A DNA stretch of 64,000 nt from Flavilitoribacter sp020436695 (GTDB taxonomy: Bacteria > Bacteroidota > Bacteroidia > Chitinophagales > Saprospiraceae), in assembly GCA_041392665.1 (NCBI GenBank), contig JAWKLQ010000046.1:1-64000 (forward strand), written 5' to 3'. Under the pieces are notes generated by a model. It saw nothing but the letters and a program-made list of their open reading frames with translations, was not told the origin of the DNA and did no database searches. Below, in pieces: positions 58,101-64,000 of this stretch. The first letter of the stretch is position 1. Each line of letters starts with the position of its first letter. The translations under genes and the position numbers were made by a program.

Positions 58101-60778
58101 CGCCGGTTGGAGAGCGGTGTCCCTTTCTCGTCGACTGCAACAAAACGTAGTTGTTCGTCCTGACCGAGGTCCAGTCTTTTTTCCCCATACTTATTGGTGG
58201 GAATGGCAATACCGCTATAGGCGGCAAAAGGAGAATAAGGAACGGTAAAATTATCGGTACTGAAGTCACCTCCCTTTTCGAATACCCTGGTCTTGAAGTT
58301 TGCGTTCAGAAAACCCGGCAGTAAATGGGTGTTAACCAATTTAGTGGTGAAAGTGGCGTGTCCATTGCTGTTCAGGTCTCCATCAAATACAGTACGTGCC
58401 TCCTGATCGACCTGGCGGGCCGGATCATCAAAGACGAAATCATCGAATTTAGGGAAAGTAGTTCTCTTTCCGGATAACTGGACCTCCACTTTGGCTTCCA
58501 GGCCGGATGCGGGCGCACCGTGCAGCCAGTTGACCTGGAGCTCGGCTTCGAGCGGTTCATCCGCCTGACGGAGCATATCCTTCTGAGCAAGGTTCAGGTC
58601 GATCTTCAAACGGTTAGGTTTCACCGTTTCGATCTTCAATGTTTTCTGGAAAGTAGCTCCTCCTGCTTTCACCTTAGCCAGCCAGCTACCGGTTGGTGCG
58701 TCGGCGCGGGTCGCAAAATATAGCGGGTAAAGCAGTTCTTTATTGTCCGCAGTGGAGCGGCTGGTGTGTAATTGTCCGCGCGGATCGTATAGTTCGAACT
58801 GAATGGGATAGTTAGGCGGGAGGATATTTTGGCGGTCTTCCAGTACAAAATTCAGAAAAACGGAATCACCCGGACGCCATACCCCACGATCACCGTACAG
58901 ATACCCTTTCAGTCCTTTTTGGGTAACGGCCCCGCTCACATCAAAACGGCTTAGGGAAAGGGAATTTCCATCTCCCATTTTCAAATAGCCTTTTTCCAAA
59001 CCCTGGCTGGCCACCACCACGAATGGAGCTCTGTCCAGCGAGACTTCAGCAATACCCTGTGCGTTGGTCTGGGCGGTCTGTAGTGATTGTTTTTGGTAGT
59101 CGAAGAATTCCAGCCGGACGCCACTTAAAGGAGCCGCAGTGCGAAGATCGGAAACCGCAAGTAGATATTTCCCGTTGTCGCCTCCTTTGGCAATGATCCC
59201 AAGATTGGACGCCAATACATTGCGTTGTACGAAACGGTCGGAATTGTAATAGGCCGGAAAACAGGGATCATTTCGCTGATCCCAGCGATAACCTTCATAA
59301 TAACCGTCGATCCCGTACCAACTGTCCATGATACTCTGGATCTCACCATTGGCATCAAAGGGGCCTTCGGAAGCTAGTAACTCAGCTTCGAGTTGCTCAC
59401 TGGATTGATTGTTGCAGAAGTAGTTACTGTAGGCCGGCCGGAATCCGATCCGGACCTGATAAATAGCTTCCTTGTCTTTCTTGAACAGTTCATTAAGATC
59501 GAGCGCATAGCGGGTCCAGCTTCCTGGGTTGCCGTCGGCATTCAGGTTCATCAGGTCCACTCTGCGTTGCATGATCACCCGGCCGACGCGGTGTAGGTCA
59601 TACTCACCGTCCAGTTCATTCGTCTGAAGGAACTGCAGGATATTATTGCTGTAGATCTTAAACACCTCTACCTCCACGGCATGCAGGCCGATCGCTTCAA
59701 AGGGGAAGACCAATCCTTCCGATTCCGGCAGGATCACGCCGTTACCCGCTAATCGAACAGCCGGTTGGACATCTTCAAAAGTGATCTCATAAACACCGGC
59801 CTTTTCCATCCGCTGGTTATTGATGTTGCGGATACCGGGCGATACCATCACTCGGCGCGTACCGACCAGCCGCTCGCTGGGATAAACCCGCAGGTCATTG
59901 CCTTCGACCACAAAACGCAGGCTGCCGGTATAGTCGGTGATGGTGACCAGACCGTCGAGGTTTTGATTGCTAAGCAGCGGATCGGAGAAATGTACCCGTA
60001 TAAACTTTTCGTTGCCCCTGACCACCTGGGCTTCGGTCATCTTAAAATCTCCCAGAGCGGGTACTTCAATGTTTTTGGAACCTTTAATATCGAGGTCTAG
60101 CGGCCGTCCGTTCCAGCTCAGTGTAATTTCCTCAGGCGTATCGGTGCGTTCAATGCCTTGTACCGTAAACGTATGTTCATTACCGGCATGAACCCAGTCG
60201 ATGTCCAGGTTGCGGCCGTCCTGCTTGGCACTCAGCAATTCTTCGACAGCCTGATCTTCGGCCAGATCGGAGGTGATGACGTTCCCTTTCAGAGCCTGTT
60301 CGTTCAACACCTGTAAATTGGGTGGGAACAGCCCTTCGGTATTGACCTCAAAGTATTGATTGCGGGTGTGGAATTCGAATTCGAGGTCCTGAACATCATC
60401 AGGCAGGTTATCGAAAAGCGCTCTCAGATCGACCCGGGCTACATAGACCGTTCCTGAGCGTAATAATTCATTCGGTTCGAACCGCAGCGTCTGCTCGTCT
60501 TCCCAAACGGCCCTGCCTTCGATCTTAGGCGAAAAATTGATCAGACTGGCGTCGGCTTCCTGGCCGACCTGCTCCATAGAGGCCACCTGACTGGCAAAAC
60601 GAACCCGGACCGGATCTTCCCGGGAGATAATGCCGGAAGTAAATCCATATACATAAGCTCCTACGTTTTCGGGGAGAATGGACGCATGACGGTCCTGGCG
60701 GCAAGCAGAAGTGACAATGAAAAGAAGCGCGAACAAATACCATATCGTTACTTTGGCTCGGGGTAAGATCATTTGCAT
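55184..60778 (-). CDS. Alpha-2-macroglobulin family lipoprotein
   Basis: An intact macroglobulin of about 1864 residues. The N-terminus is a lipoprotein signal (YLFALLFIVTSAC; the Cys follows the hydrophobic core), so it is tethered to a membrane. I choose the ATG at 60778 (MQMILPRAK), at the head of this signal; the frame extends 21 codons further upstream. Order: N-terminal MG-like domains, the MG2 sentence YRPGDSVFLNFVLEDRQN (read as GVWRPGDSVF), the bait-like region, MG7-type strands, the thioester motif GCIEQT (Cys at about residue 1405), and an alpha-toroid complement-like domain (YGCIEQTISSGFPQLYVDRL to GGFAYWPGDDSPDQWATSYAGHFLLEA). These proteins are thought to trap foreign proteases. 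A second, broken member lies at 1-5720. No penicillin-binding protein 1C gene is adjacent. Confidence 0.93.
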   Translation of the reverse strand: MQMILPRAKVTIWYLFALLFIVTSACRQDRHASILPENVGAYVYGFTSGIISREDPVRVRFASQVASMEQVGQEADASLINFSPKIEGRAVWEDEQTLRFEPNELLRSGTVYVARVDLRALFDNLPDDVQDLEFEFHTRNQYFEVNTEGLFPPNLQVLNEQALKGNVITSDLAEDQAVEELLSAKQDGRNLDIDWVHAGNEHTFTVQGIERTDTPEEITLSWNGRPLDLDIKGSKNIEVPALGDFKMTEAQVVRGNEKFIRVHFSDPLLSNQNLDGLVTITDYTGSLRFVVEGNDLRVYPSERLVGTRRVMVSPGIRNINNQRMEKAGVYEITFEDVQPAVRLAGNGVILPESEGLVFPFEAIGLHAVEVEVFKIYSNNILQFLQTNELDGEYDLHRVGRVIMQRRVDLMNLNADGNPGSWTRYALDLNELFKKDKEAIYQVRIGFRPAYSNYFCNNQSSEQLEAELLASEGPFDANGEIQSIMDSWYGIDGYYEGYRWDQRNDPCFPAYYNSDRFVQRNVLASNLGIIAKGGDNGKYLLAVSDLRTAAPLSGVRLEFFDYQKQSLQTAQTNAQGIAEVSLDRAPFVVVASQGLEKGYLKMGDGNSLSLSRFDVSGAVTQKGLKGYLYGDRGVWRPGDSVFLNFVLEDRQNILPPNYPIQFELYDPRGQLHTSRSTADNKELLYPLYFATRADAPTGSWLAKVKAGGATFQKTLKIETVKPNRLKIDLNLAQKDMLRQADEPLEAELQVNWLHGAPASGLEAKVEVQLSGKRTTFPKFDDFVFDDPARQVDQEARTVFDGDLNSNGHATFTTKLVNTHLLPGFLNANFKTRVFEKGGDFSTDNFTVPYSPFAAYSGIAIPTNKYGEKRLDLGQDEQLRFVAVDEKGTPLSNRRLSVGLYRVNWRWWWDEGYDNVSRYNNSNHFDATLKEELMTQRNGEANWQVNIDEWGRYLVRICDTESGHCSGDFFYAGYPWDGDDEQGRAAAAMLNFSSDKSTYNVGDEVSLTIPSAEAGRALITIENGSQVVESFWRESKNGENTFTFRTTEAMTPNVYAHVSLLQPHAQKENDLPIRMYGVIPIMVEDPGTHLHPEINMPETLRPEQEVTISVSEADGKPMAYTLALVDEGLLSLTRFKTPNPWDAFYAREALGVQSWDVYDAVVGAQAGEMERILSIGGDGELPVNPDDQNANRFKPVVMHLGPFQLRKGKTEKHTLHIPNYVGAVRAMVIASAEGAYGSADKTVPVKKPLMVLATLPRVLGPGESLDLPVNVFAMEDKVKSVKVSVAESSGLIQLGNASQSISFNRVGDQLVRFPIKVADRTGIARFTVKVEGNGESATQDIEIEIRNPNPYITNVVRQNIKAGESWSPVVELPGMEGTNTVQLEVSAMPPINLGKRLDYLLHYPYGCIEQTISSGFPQLYVDRLIPLDDKQKAKIPTNIEATIDRLKLFQTDQGGFAYWPGDDSPDQWATSYAGHFLLEAKALGYTVSNLQLEKWAGFQKKVARNWDPSLKEDGYISRRAYDLTQSYRLYTLALAGKAELGAMNRLRESSKLETAAKWNLAAAYALAGKSDVAKQLISGLTTDVAQYSELSYTYGSDLRDRAMILEALTVLGEENMATDMLMTISEGLSNQRWLSTQTTSFCLLAVGKFAGKHEMDDKLDFAYQLPGARATNVGSDKPMILIDIPGTAAGQAVKVDNKGKGLLFARLITSGQPIAGYETAAENSLGIAVVYKNLQNQVIDPSVLPQGTDFIAEVKIKHPGIRTIPYQEMALDQIFPSGWEVLNTRMDNVQNFEASSNADYQDFRDDRVYTFFDILPGQTRTYRIQLNAAYQGRFYLPAVACKAMYDETINARSAGTWVEVVNPGNG

Positions 60779-60991
60779 GCTTTTGGGTTTTTTAGTGTGT
60801 AGCTTAAGGCGGTTAATTCCGCGATGATCGCAACCTGACATTTGAAGCGTCTAAAGCCGGCTCAGTTATTTGCGGATTTAGCGATCATAATGACAGGGGG
60901 CTGCAACTGATGTTCAAATTTCATAAATTTAAAGGAAGAATGCACAACAGCATACCGAATTTTTGTGTTCGTTGATTAAAAACTGAACTAA

Positions 60992-61624
60992 ATGCCAGAC
61001 TTGTTGCCGATGTTTCCGCTTGAATTGGTCGTGTTCCCCAATGAAGACCTCAATCTGCATATCTTCGAACCGCGTTATCAGGAATTGGTCCGGGATTGTG
61101 AAAGTGAACACATCACCTTCGGTATTCCGGCTTATATCGGGGGGAAACTTATGACGATGGGTACAGAGATCCGCCTGAAAAAAGTGGTGAAACGCTATCA
61201 GGGAGGGGAATCGGATATCAGAACGCAGGGCATTGGTTTGTTTTCGATCACTCAGTTCTACGATAAGATGCCAGGTAAATTGTACGCCGGAGCCGACATC
61301 CAGCGCCTTCCTCTGGACACGGGGGAGATGCCTTATCTAAACGAGCAGATTATTAAAAAGACCCTGGAACTCTTTGAGCTACTGGAGATCGATAAGGATT
61401 TTAATGAGGATGCCTCTGAATTTACCATTTTTGATATTGCCCATCACGTAGGCCTTACCATTGAGCAGGAGTACGAATTGCTGGGTATCTCCAATGCACA
61501 AGATCGTCAGGAATATCTCCTCGATCATCTTTCCCGCTTATTGCCGGTAGTAAAGCACATGGAGGAAATAAGGGAAAAGGCACGGATGAATGGCCATTTC
61601 AGGAAGATTATTCCGCCGAAATAA
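60992..61624 (+). CDS. LON peptidase substrate-binding (N-terminal) domain protein
   Basis: A 210-residue stand-alone LON N-terminal domain. It has the typical opening LLPMFPLELVVFPNEDLNLHIFEPRYQELVRDC, a strand core (FGIPAYIGG, MGTEIRLKKVVKRY, GIGLFSITQF), and a helical end (YLLDHLSRLLPVVKHMEEI). There is no ATPase or protease part, so it is not itself a Lon protease; such proteins may bind unfolded substrates, but no role is proven. The length is normal for the stand-alone form. It diverges from the macroglobulin gene and is convergent with the UMF1 transporter. Confidence 0.88.
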   Translation: MPDLLPMFPLELVVFPNEDLNLHIFEPRYQELVRDCESEHITFGIPAYIGGKLMTMGTEIRLKKVVKRYQGGESDIRTQGIGLFSITQFYDKMPGKLYAGADIQRLPLDTGEMPYLNEQIIKKTLELFELLEIDKDFNEDASEFTIFDIAHHVGLTIEQEYELLGISNAQDRQEYLLDHLSRLLPVVKHMEEIREKARMNGHFRKIIPPK

Positions 61625-61683
61625 AATGATTCCCTGGTGGCCGTTTTCTACCTTCAATGCAGTTATTGGCCTAATGAGAAATC

Positions 61684-63033
61684 TCAGATGGTCTGTTCTG
61701 CCGGCTTGATCCTCACCTTCAGAAGAATGAAAATACTGGCCACAAAAAACACTGCCAACACCAATACACTATTACGCATGCTGCCGGTGATGAGTTCAAA
61801 AAAGCCGAAGATGAAGGTGCCCAGGATAATGGCTACTTTTTCCAGCACATCGTAAAAACTGAAATAGGATGTGGTGTCTTTGGTGTCTACTGGCAGGAGT
61901 TTGGAATAAGTGGAACGGGAGAGGGACTGGATGCCTCCCATTACCATTCCGACGCCGGCCGCTACCAGATAAAATTGTATTTTACTGAAGACGATGTAGG
62001 CTGCAACACAGATCAAGGCCCAGATGATCAGCATAGTGATCAGAGAGACTTTGTTGCCCTTCCATTCTGACAGTTTTGACGCAAGGTATGCACCAACAAC
62101 CGCTACAAGCTGGAGGATAAGCACAAGGATGATCAGTTCCTGCTCGGCAAATTCCAGTTCTTTAGTGGCAAAAGTGGAAGCCAGGTAGAGTATCGTCTGT
62201 ACGCCGGCACTGTAACAAAAGAAGGAAAAGAGGAAAAACTTGGTATTGTGCTGCTGTTTTACGGCCCGCCATACCTTGCGTAGTTCATCCATGCCCTTAC
62301 TGACTAAATTACCTTTTGATTTCCCCTGCGGGTCGGCCGGTAGCCTTTTGAAAGGGATCTGGGCGAATCCGATCCACCAGAGTCCGACCATAAGAAAGGA
62401 GAGCTGGGCAGGAAGAGTCCCTTTTTCCGGCAGGCCAAACCAGGTCGGGAAAGAGATCATCAAGAGATTGACGATGAGCAAAAGAATACTGCCGATATAG
62501 CCAAGCGCAAAACCACGGGCACTCACCCGGTCGTAATTCGGCTCCGAAGCGATCTCCGGCAAATAGGAGTTGTAAAATACCAGACCACCGGCAAATCCGA
62601 TCACGCCAAGTATGAATCCAATGCTCCCTATGGCGAGGGTCTCAACTCCGGTAAACAGGAAAAGAGACATACAGGCTATCGATCCAATGGTAGTAAATAA
62701 CCGGAGGAAATATTTCTTTTTTCCTCCGTAGTCGGCTATGCCCGATAGGAGGGGAGACAGGAGTGCAATGATGAAATAGGCTATTGAGATACAGAAAGCA
62801 AAAAGCGAAGAATTAGTGATCTTTAATCCGAATACATCGAGTACGCCATTATTTGTGTCTGTAGTGGTGACGATCTGGAAATAGCCAGGGAAAACAGCCA
62901 CCGTGATCACCAGTGCAAAGGCGGAGTTGGCCCAGTCAAACAGCGCCCAGCCGTTGATCACTTTAGGGTCATCTAGTTTTACTGCTGGCGGTTCAAAGGA
63001 CGCTTCCGGAACATTGTCATGAGGTGTTTCCAT
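61684..63033 (-). CDS. MFS transporter, UMF1 (Vacuole effluxer Atg22-like) family
   Basis: A 449-residue transporter with about twelve membrane segments. It carries the marks of the UMF1/Atg22-like branch: INGWALFDWANSAFALVITVAVFPGYF near the start and AFCISIAYFIIALLSPLLSGIADYGGKKKYFLRLF, then GFAGGLVFYNSYLPEIA and the helix-10 sentence GMVMGGIQSLSRSTYSKLLP. The yeast relative exports amino acids from the vacuole; the bacterial substrate is unknown. The start is the ATG at 63033. It diverges from rimK. A short heptamer repeat lies 18 bases upstream of its start. Confidence 0.88.
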   Translation of the reverse strand: METPHDNVPEASFEPPAVKLDDPKVINGWALFDWANSAFALVITVAVFPGYFQIVTTTDTNNGVLDVFGLKITNSSLFAFCISIAYFIIALLSPLLSGIADYGGKKKYFLRLFTTIGSIACMSLFLFTGVETLAIGSIGFILGVIGFAGGLVFYNSYLPEIASEPNYDRVSARGFALGYIGSILLLIVNLLMISFPTWFGLPEKGTLPAQLSFLMVGLWWIGFAQIPFKRLPADPQGKSKGNLVSKGMDELRKVWRAVKQQHNTKFFLFSFFCYSAGVQTILYLASTFATKELEFAEQELIILVLILQLVAVVGAYLASKLSEWKGNKVSLITMLIIWALICVAAYIVFSKIQFYLVAAGVGMVMGGIQSLSRSTYSKLLPVDTKDTTSYFSFYDVLEKVAIILGTFIFGFFELITGSMRNSVLVLAVFFVASIFILLKVRIKPAEQTI

Positions 63034-63050
63034 AGTAGTTTAATGCAGGA

Positions 63051-63064
63051 AATGCGGAATGCGG
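63051..63064. repeat. Heptamer repeat (AATGCGG)2
   Basis: Two head-to-tail copies of AATGCGG at 63051-63064, in the spacer between the UMF1 transporter and rimK. It is the second heptamer repeat family in the window, besides CAGTCGG. Confidence 0.45.
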
Positions 63065-63218
63065 AGCGATGAATGAAAGGACGGCAGGTCAGCAGGGGAG
63101 GCTGGTTGCGAATTCATTATTATTCCAGATTCCTGATTCAATTTTGGGTTCGGCTAAAGATCATATAAAATTCCCGGGAATTTTAATTTGACACCCATAA
63201 ATTGTTTTTCTTTGGGGC

Positions 63219-64000
63219 ATGAATATCGCCATCCTTTCCCGTGGCCCGCAATTGTATTCAACGCAGAGTTTATTCAGGGCCGGTAGAAGACGCGGTCATT
63301 TTATGCACCTGCTCGATCATGCCCGTTGCAATCTGGTAATGGAGGATGGACAGTTTCGCATTCTGGACCAGGGGAGAATACTGCCGCCGATAGATGCAGT
63401 GATCCCCCGGATCGGAGCATCTGTTACCAATATCGGCGCTGCGGTCATCGCTCATTTTGAGAATATGGATGTCTTTACCGTTGCTACTTCCGAAGCACTG
63501 TTGCGTGCGCGGGATAAGATGCGTTGTTTGCAATATTTGCAGAGAAAAGGGCTCCCTATTCCAACAACAGTACTGGTGGGGAATACAGAGGAGCTTCCCA
63601 TACTGATCGATAGGATCGGTGGTTTCCCAATTGTGATCAAATTACTGGAAAGTACCCACGGAGCAGGCGTGTTGTTGTCGCATACACTGGCAAATGCAAA
63701 AGCAACGATCGAGGCTTTTCATCGACTGAACGAACGGGTGACCATTCAGGAGTTTATCCGTGAGGCTCACGGTGCCGATCTTCGGGCCTTTATAGTAGAT
63801 GGCGAGATCGTCGCAAGTATGAAGCGCCAGGCACTGGAGGGGGAGTTCCGTTCCAATTTGCACCGGGGGGCCAGTGCGTCCGTAGAACTACTGACAGAAC
63901 AGGAACAAGATATCGTCCTGAGGGCCGCCGAAGTCATGGGACTGGCCGTGGCCGGGGTGGATATCCTGCGCTCCGACCGTGGTCCGCTCATCATGGAAGT
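63219..64000 (+). CDS. rimK: Ribosomal protein S6--L-glutamate ligase, partial (cut by right edge)
   Basis: The first 260 residues of a RimK-type ATP-grasp ligase. The ATG at 63219 begins MNIAILSRGPQLYSTQSL. Then come DAVIPRIGASVTNIGAAVIAHF, the sentence ARDKMRCLQYLQRKGLPIP, the ATP-grasp core VIKLLESTHGAGVLL, IQEFIREAHGADLRAFIVDGEIVASMKRQALEGEFRSNLHRG, and VAGVDILRSDRGPLIMEV, where the magnesium-binding glutamate stands. It runs to base 64000 without a stop. E. coli RimK (about 300 residues) adds glutamates to ribosomal protein S6 and matches these sentences closely. In Bacteroidota some homologues use other targets, so the substrate is inferred. The gene is read only from the raw sequence because its end lies outside. 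Confidence 0.9.
   Translation, partial: MNIAILSRGPQLYSTQSLFRAGRRRGHFMHLLDHARCNLVMEDGQFRILDQGRILPPIDAVIPRIGASVTNIGAAVIAHFENMDVFTVATSEALLRARDKMRCLQYLQRKGLPIPTTVLVGNTEELPILIDRIGGFPIVIKLLESTHGAGVLLSHTLANAKATIEAFHRLNERVTIQEFIREAHGADLRAFIVDGEIVASMKRQALEGEFRSNLHRGASASVELLTEQEQDIVLRAAEVMGLAVAGVDILRSDRGPLIME

Overview
The window is ordinary chromosomal DNA of a Bacteroidota bacterium, most likely from the Saprospiria (Lewinella/Haliscomenobacter-like). This is inferred from several things. There are two proteins with type IX secretion (T9SS) C-terminal sorting domains, one of them a choice-of-anchor L protein with a gliding-motility-type C-terminus. Lipoproteins, beta-propeller hybrid-type sensor kinases and alpha-2-macroglobulins are abundant. 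Shine-Dalgarno sequences are mostly absent, and the clearest promoter has the Bacteroidota form (TTTG, 19 nt, TAnnTTTG-like). I saw no rRNA, tRNA, CRISPR array, transposase, integrase or prophage gene.

Layout. 1-7771 (minus): an alpha-2-macroglobulin gene broken by a frameshift and running off the left edge, behind a small operon (phosphoribosyltransferase, MmcQ/YjbR protein, FAD oxidoreductase). 7865-10999 (plus): a two-gene membrane Fe-S oxidoreductase module and a MOSC protein. 11177-16631 (minus): a complete histidine-utilisation operon hutH-hutU-hutI-hutG with a divergent LysR regulator at 16739; hutH and hutU carry clustered small indels. 17630-21433 (minus): a UvrD/RecB-like helicase and dCTP deaminase. 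21796-30754: a giant 16-module T9SS protein (minus) facing a T9SS choice-of-anchor L protein (plus). 30846-38162 (plus): M1 aminopeptidase, propeller sensor kinase, LuxR-type response regulator, OmpA-family protein, small lipoprotein. 38183-45053 (minus): an OmpR-type two-component pair, aldose 1-epimerase plus trehalase, and an APC permease. 45253-55109: flavodoxin-like protein (plus), then on the minus strand Tex, ornithine aminotransferase, nicotinamidase, DUF389 membrane protein, LolD-like ATPase, MFS sugar transporter and a Tat-exported aldo/keto reductase. 55184-64000: a second, intact alpha-2-macroglobulin lipoprotein, a LON-domain protein, a UMF1-type MFS transporter, and RimK running off the right edge.

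How it fits together. The hut operon turns histidine into glutamate, and RocD feeds ornithine into the same pool. Trehalase and aldose epimerase form a sugar-use pair. The propeller kinase, LuxR regulator and OmpA protein look like one regulatory unit: a palindromic motif lies about 45-50 nt upstream of both the regulator and the OmpA gene, matching at 15 of 18 positions. The most useful second looks are this candidate regulon, the B-A-B-A modular architecture of the giant T9SS protein, the cluster of indels in hutU/hutH, the degenerate nuclease site in the RecB-like helicase, and an AT-rich intergenic stretch at 53617-54170 that ends in a very strong terminator.
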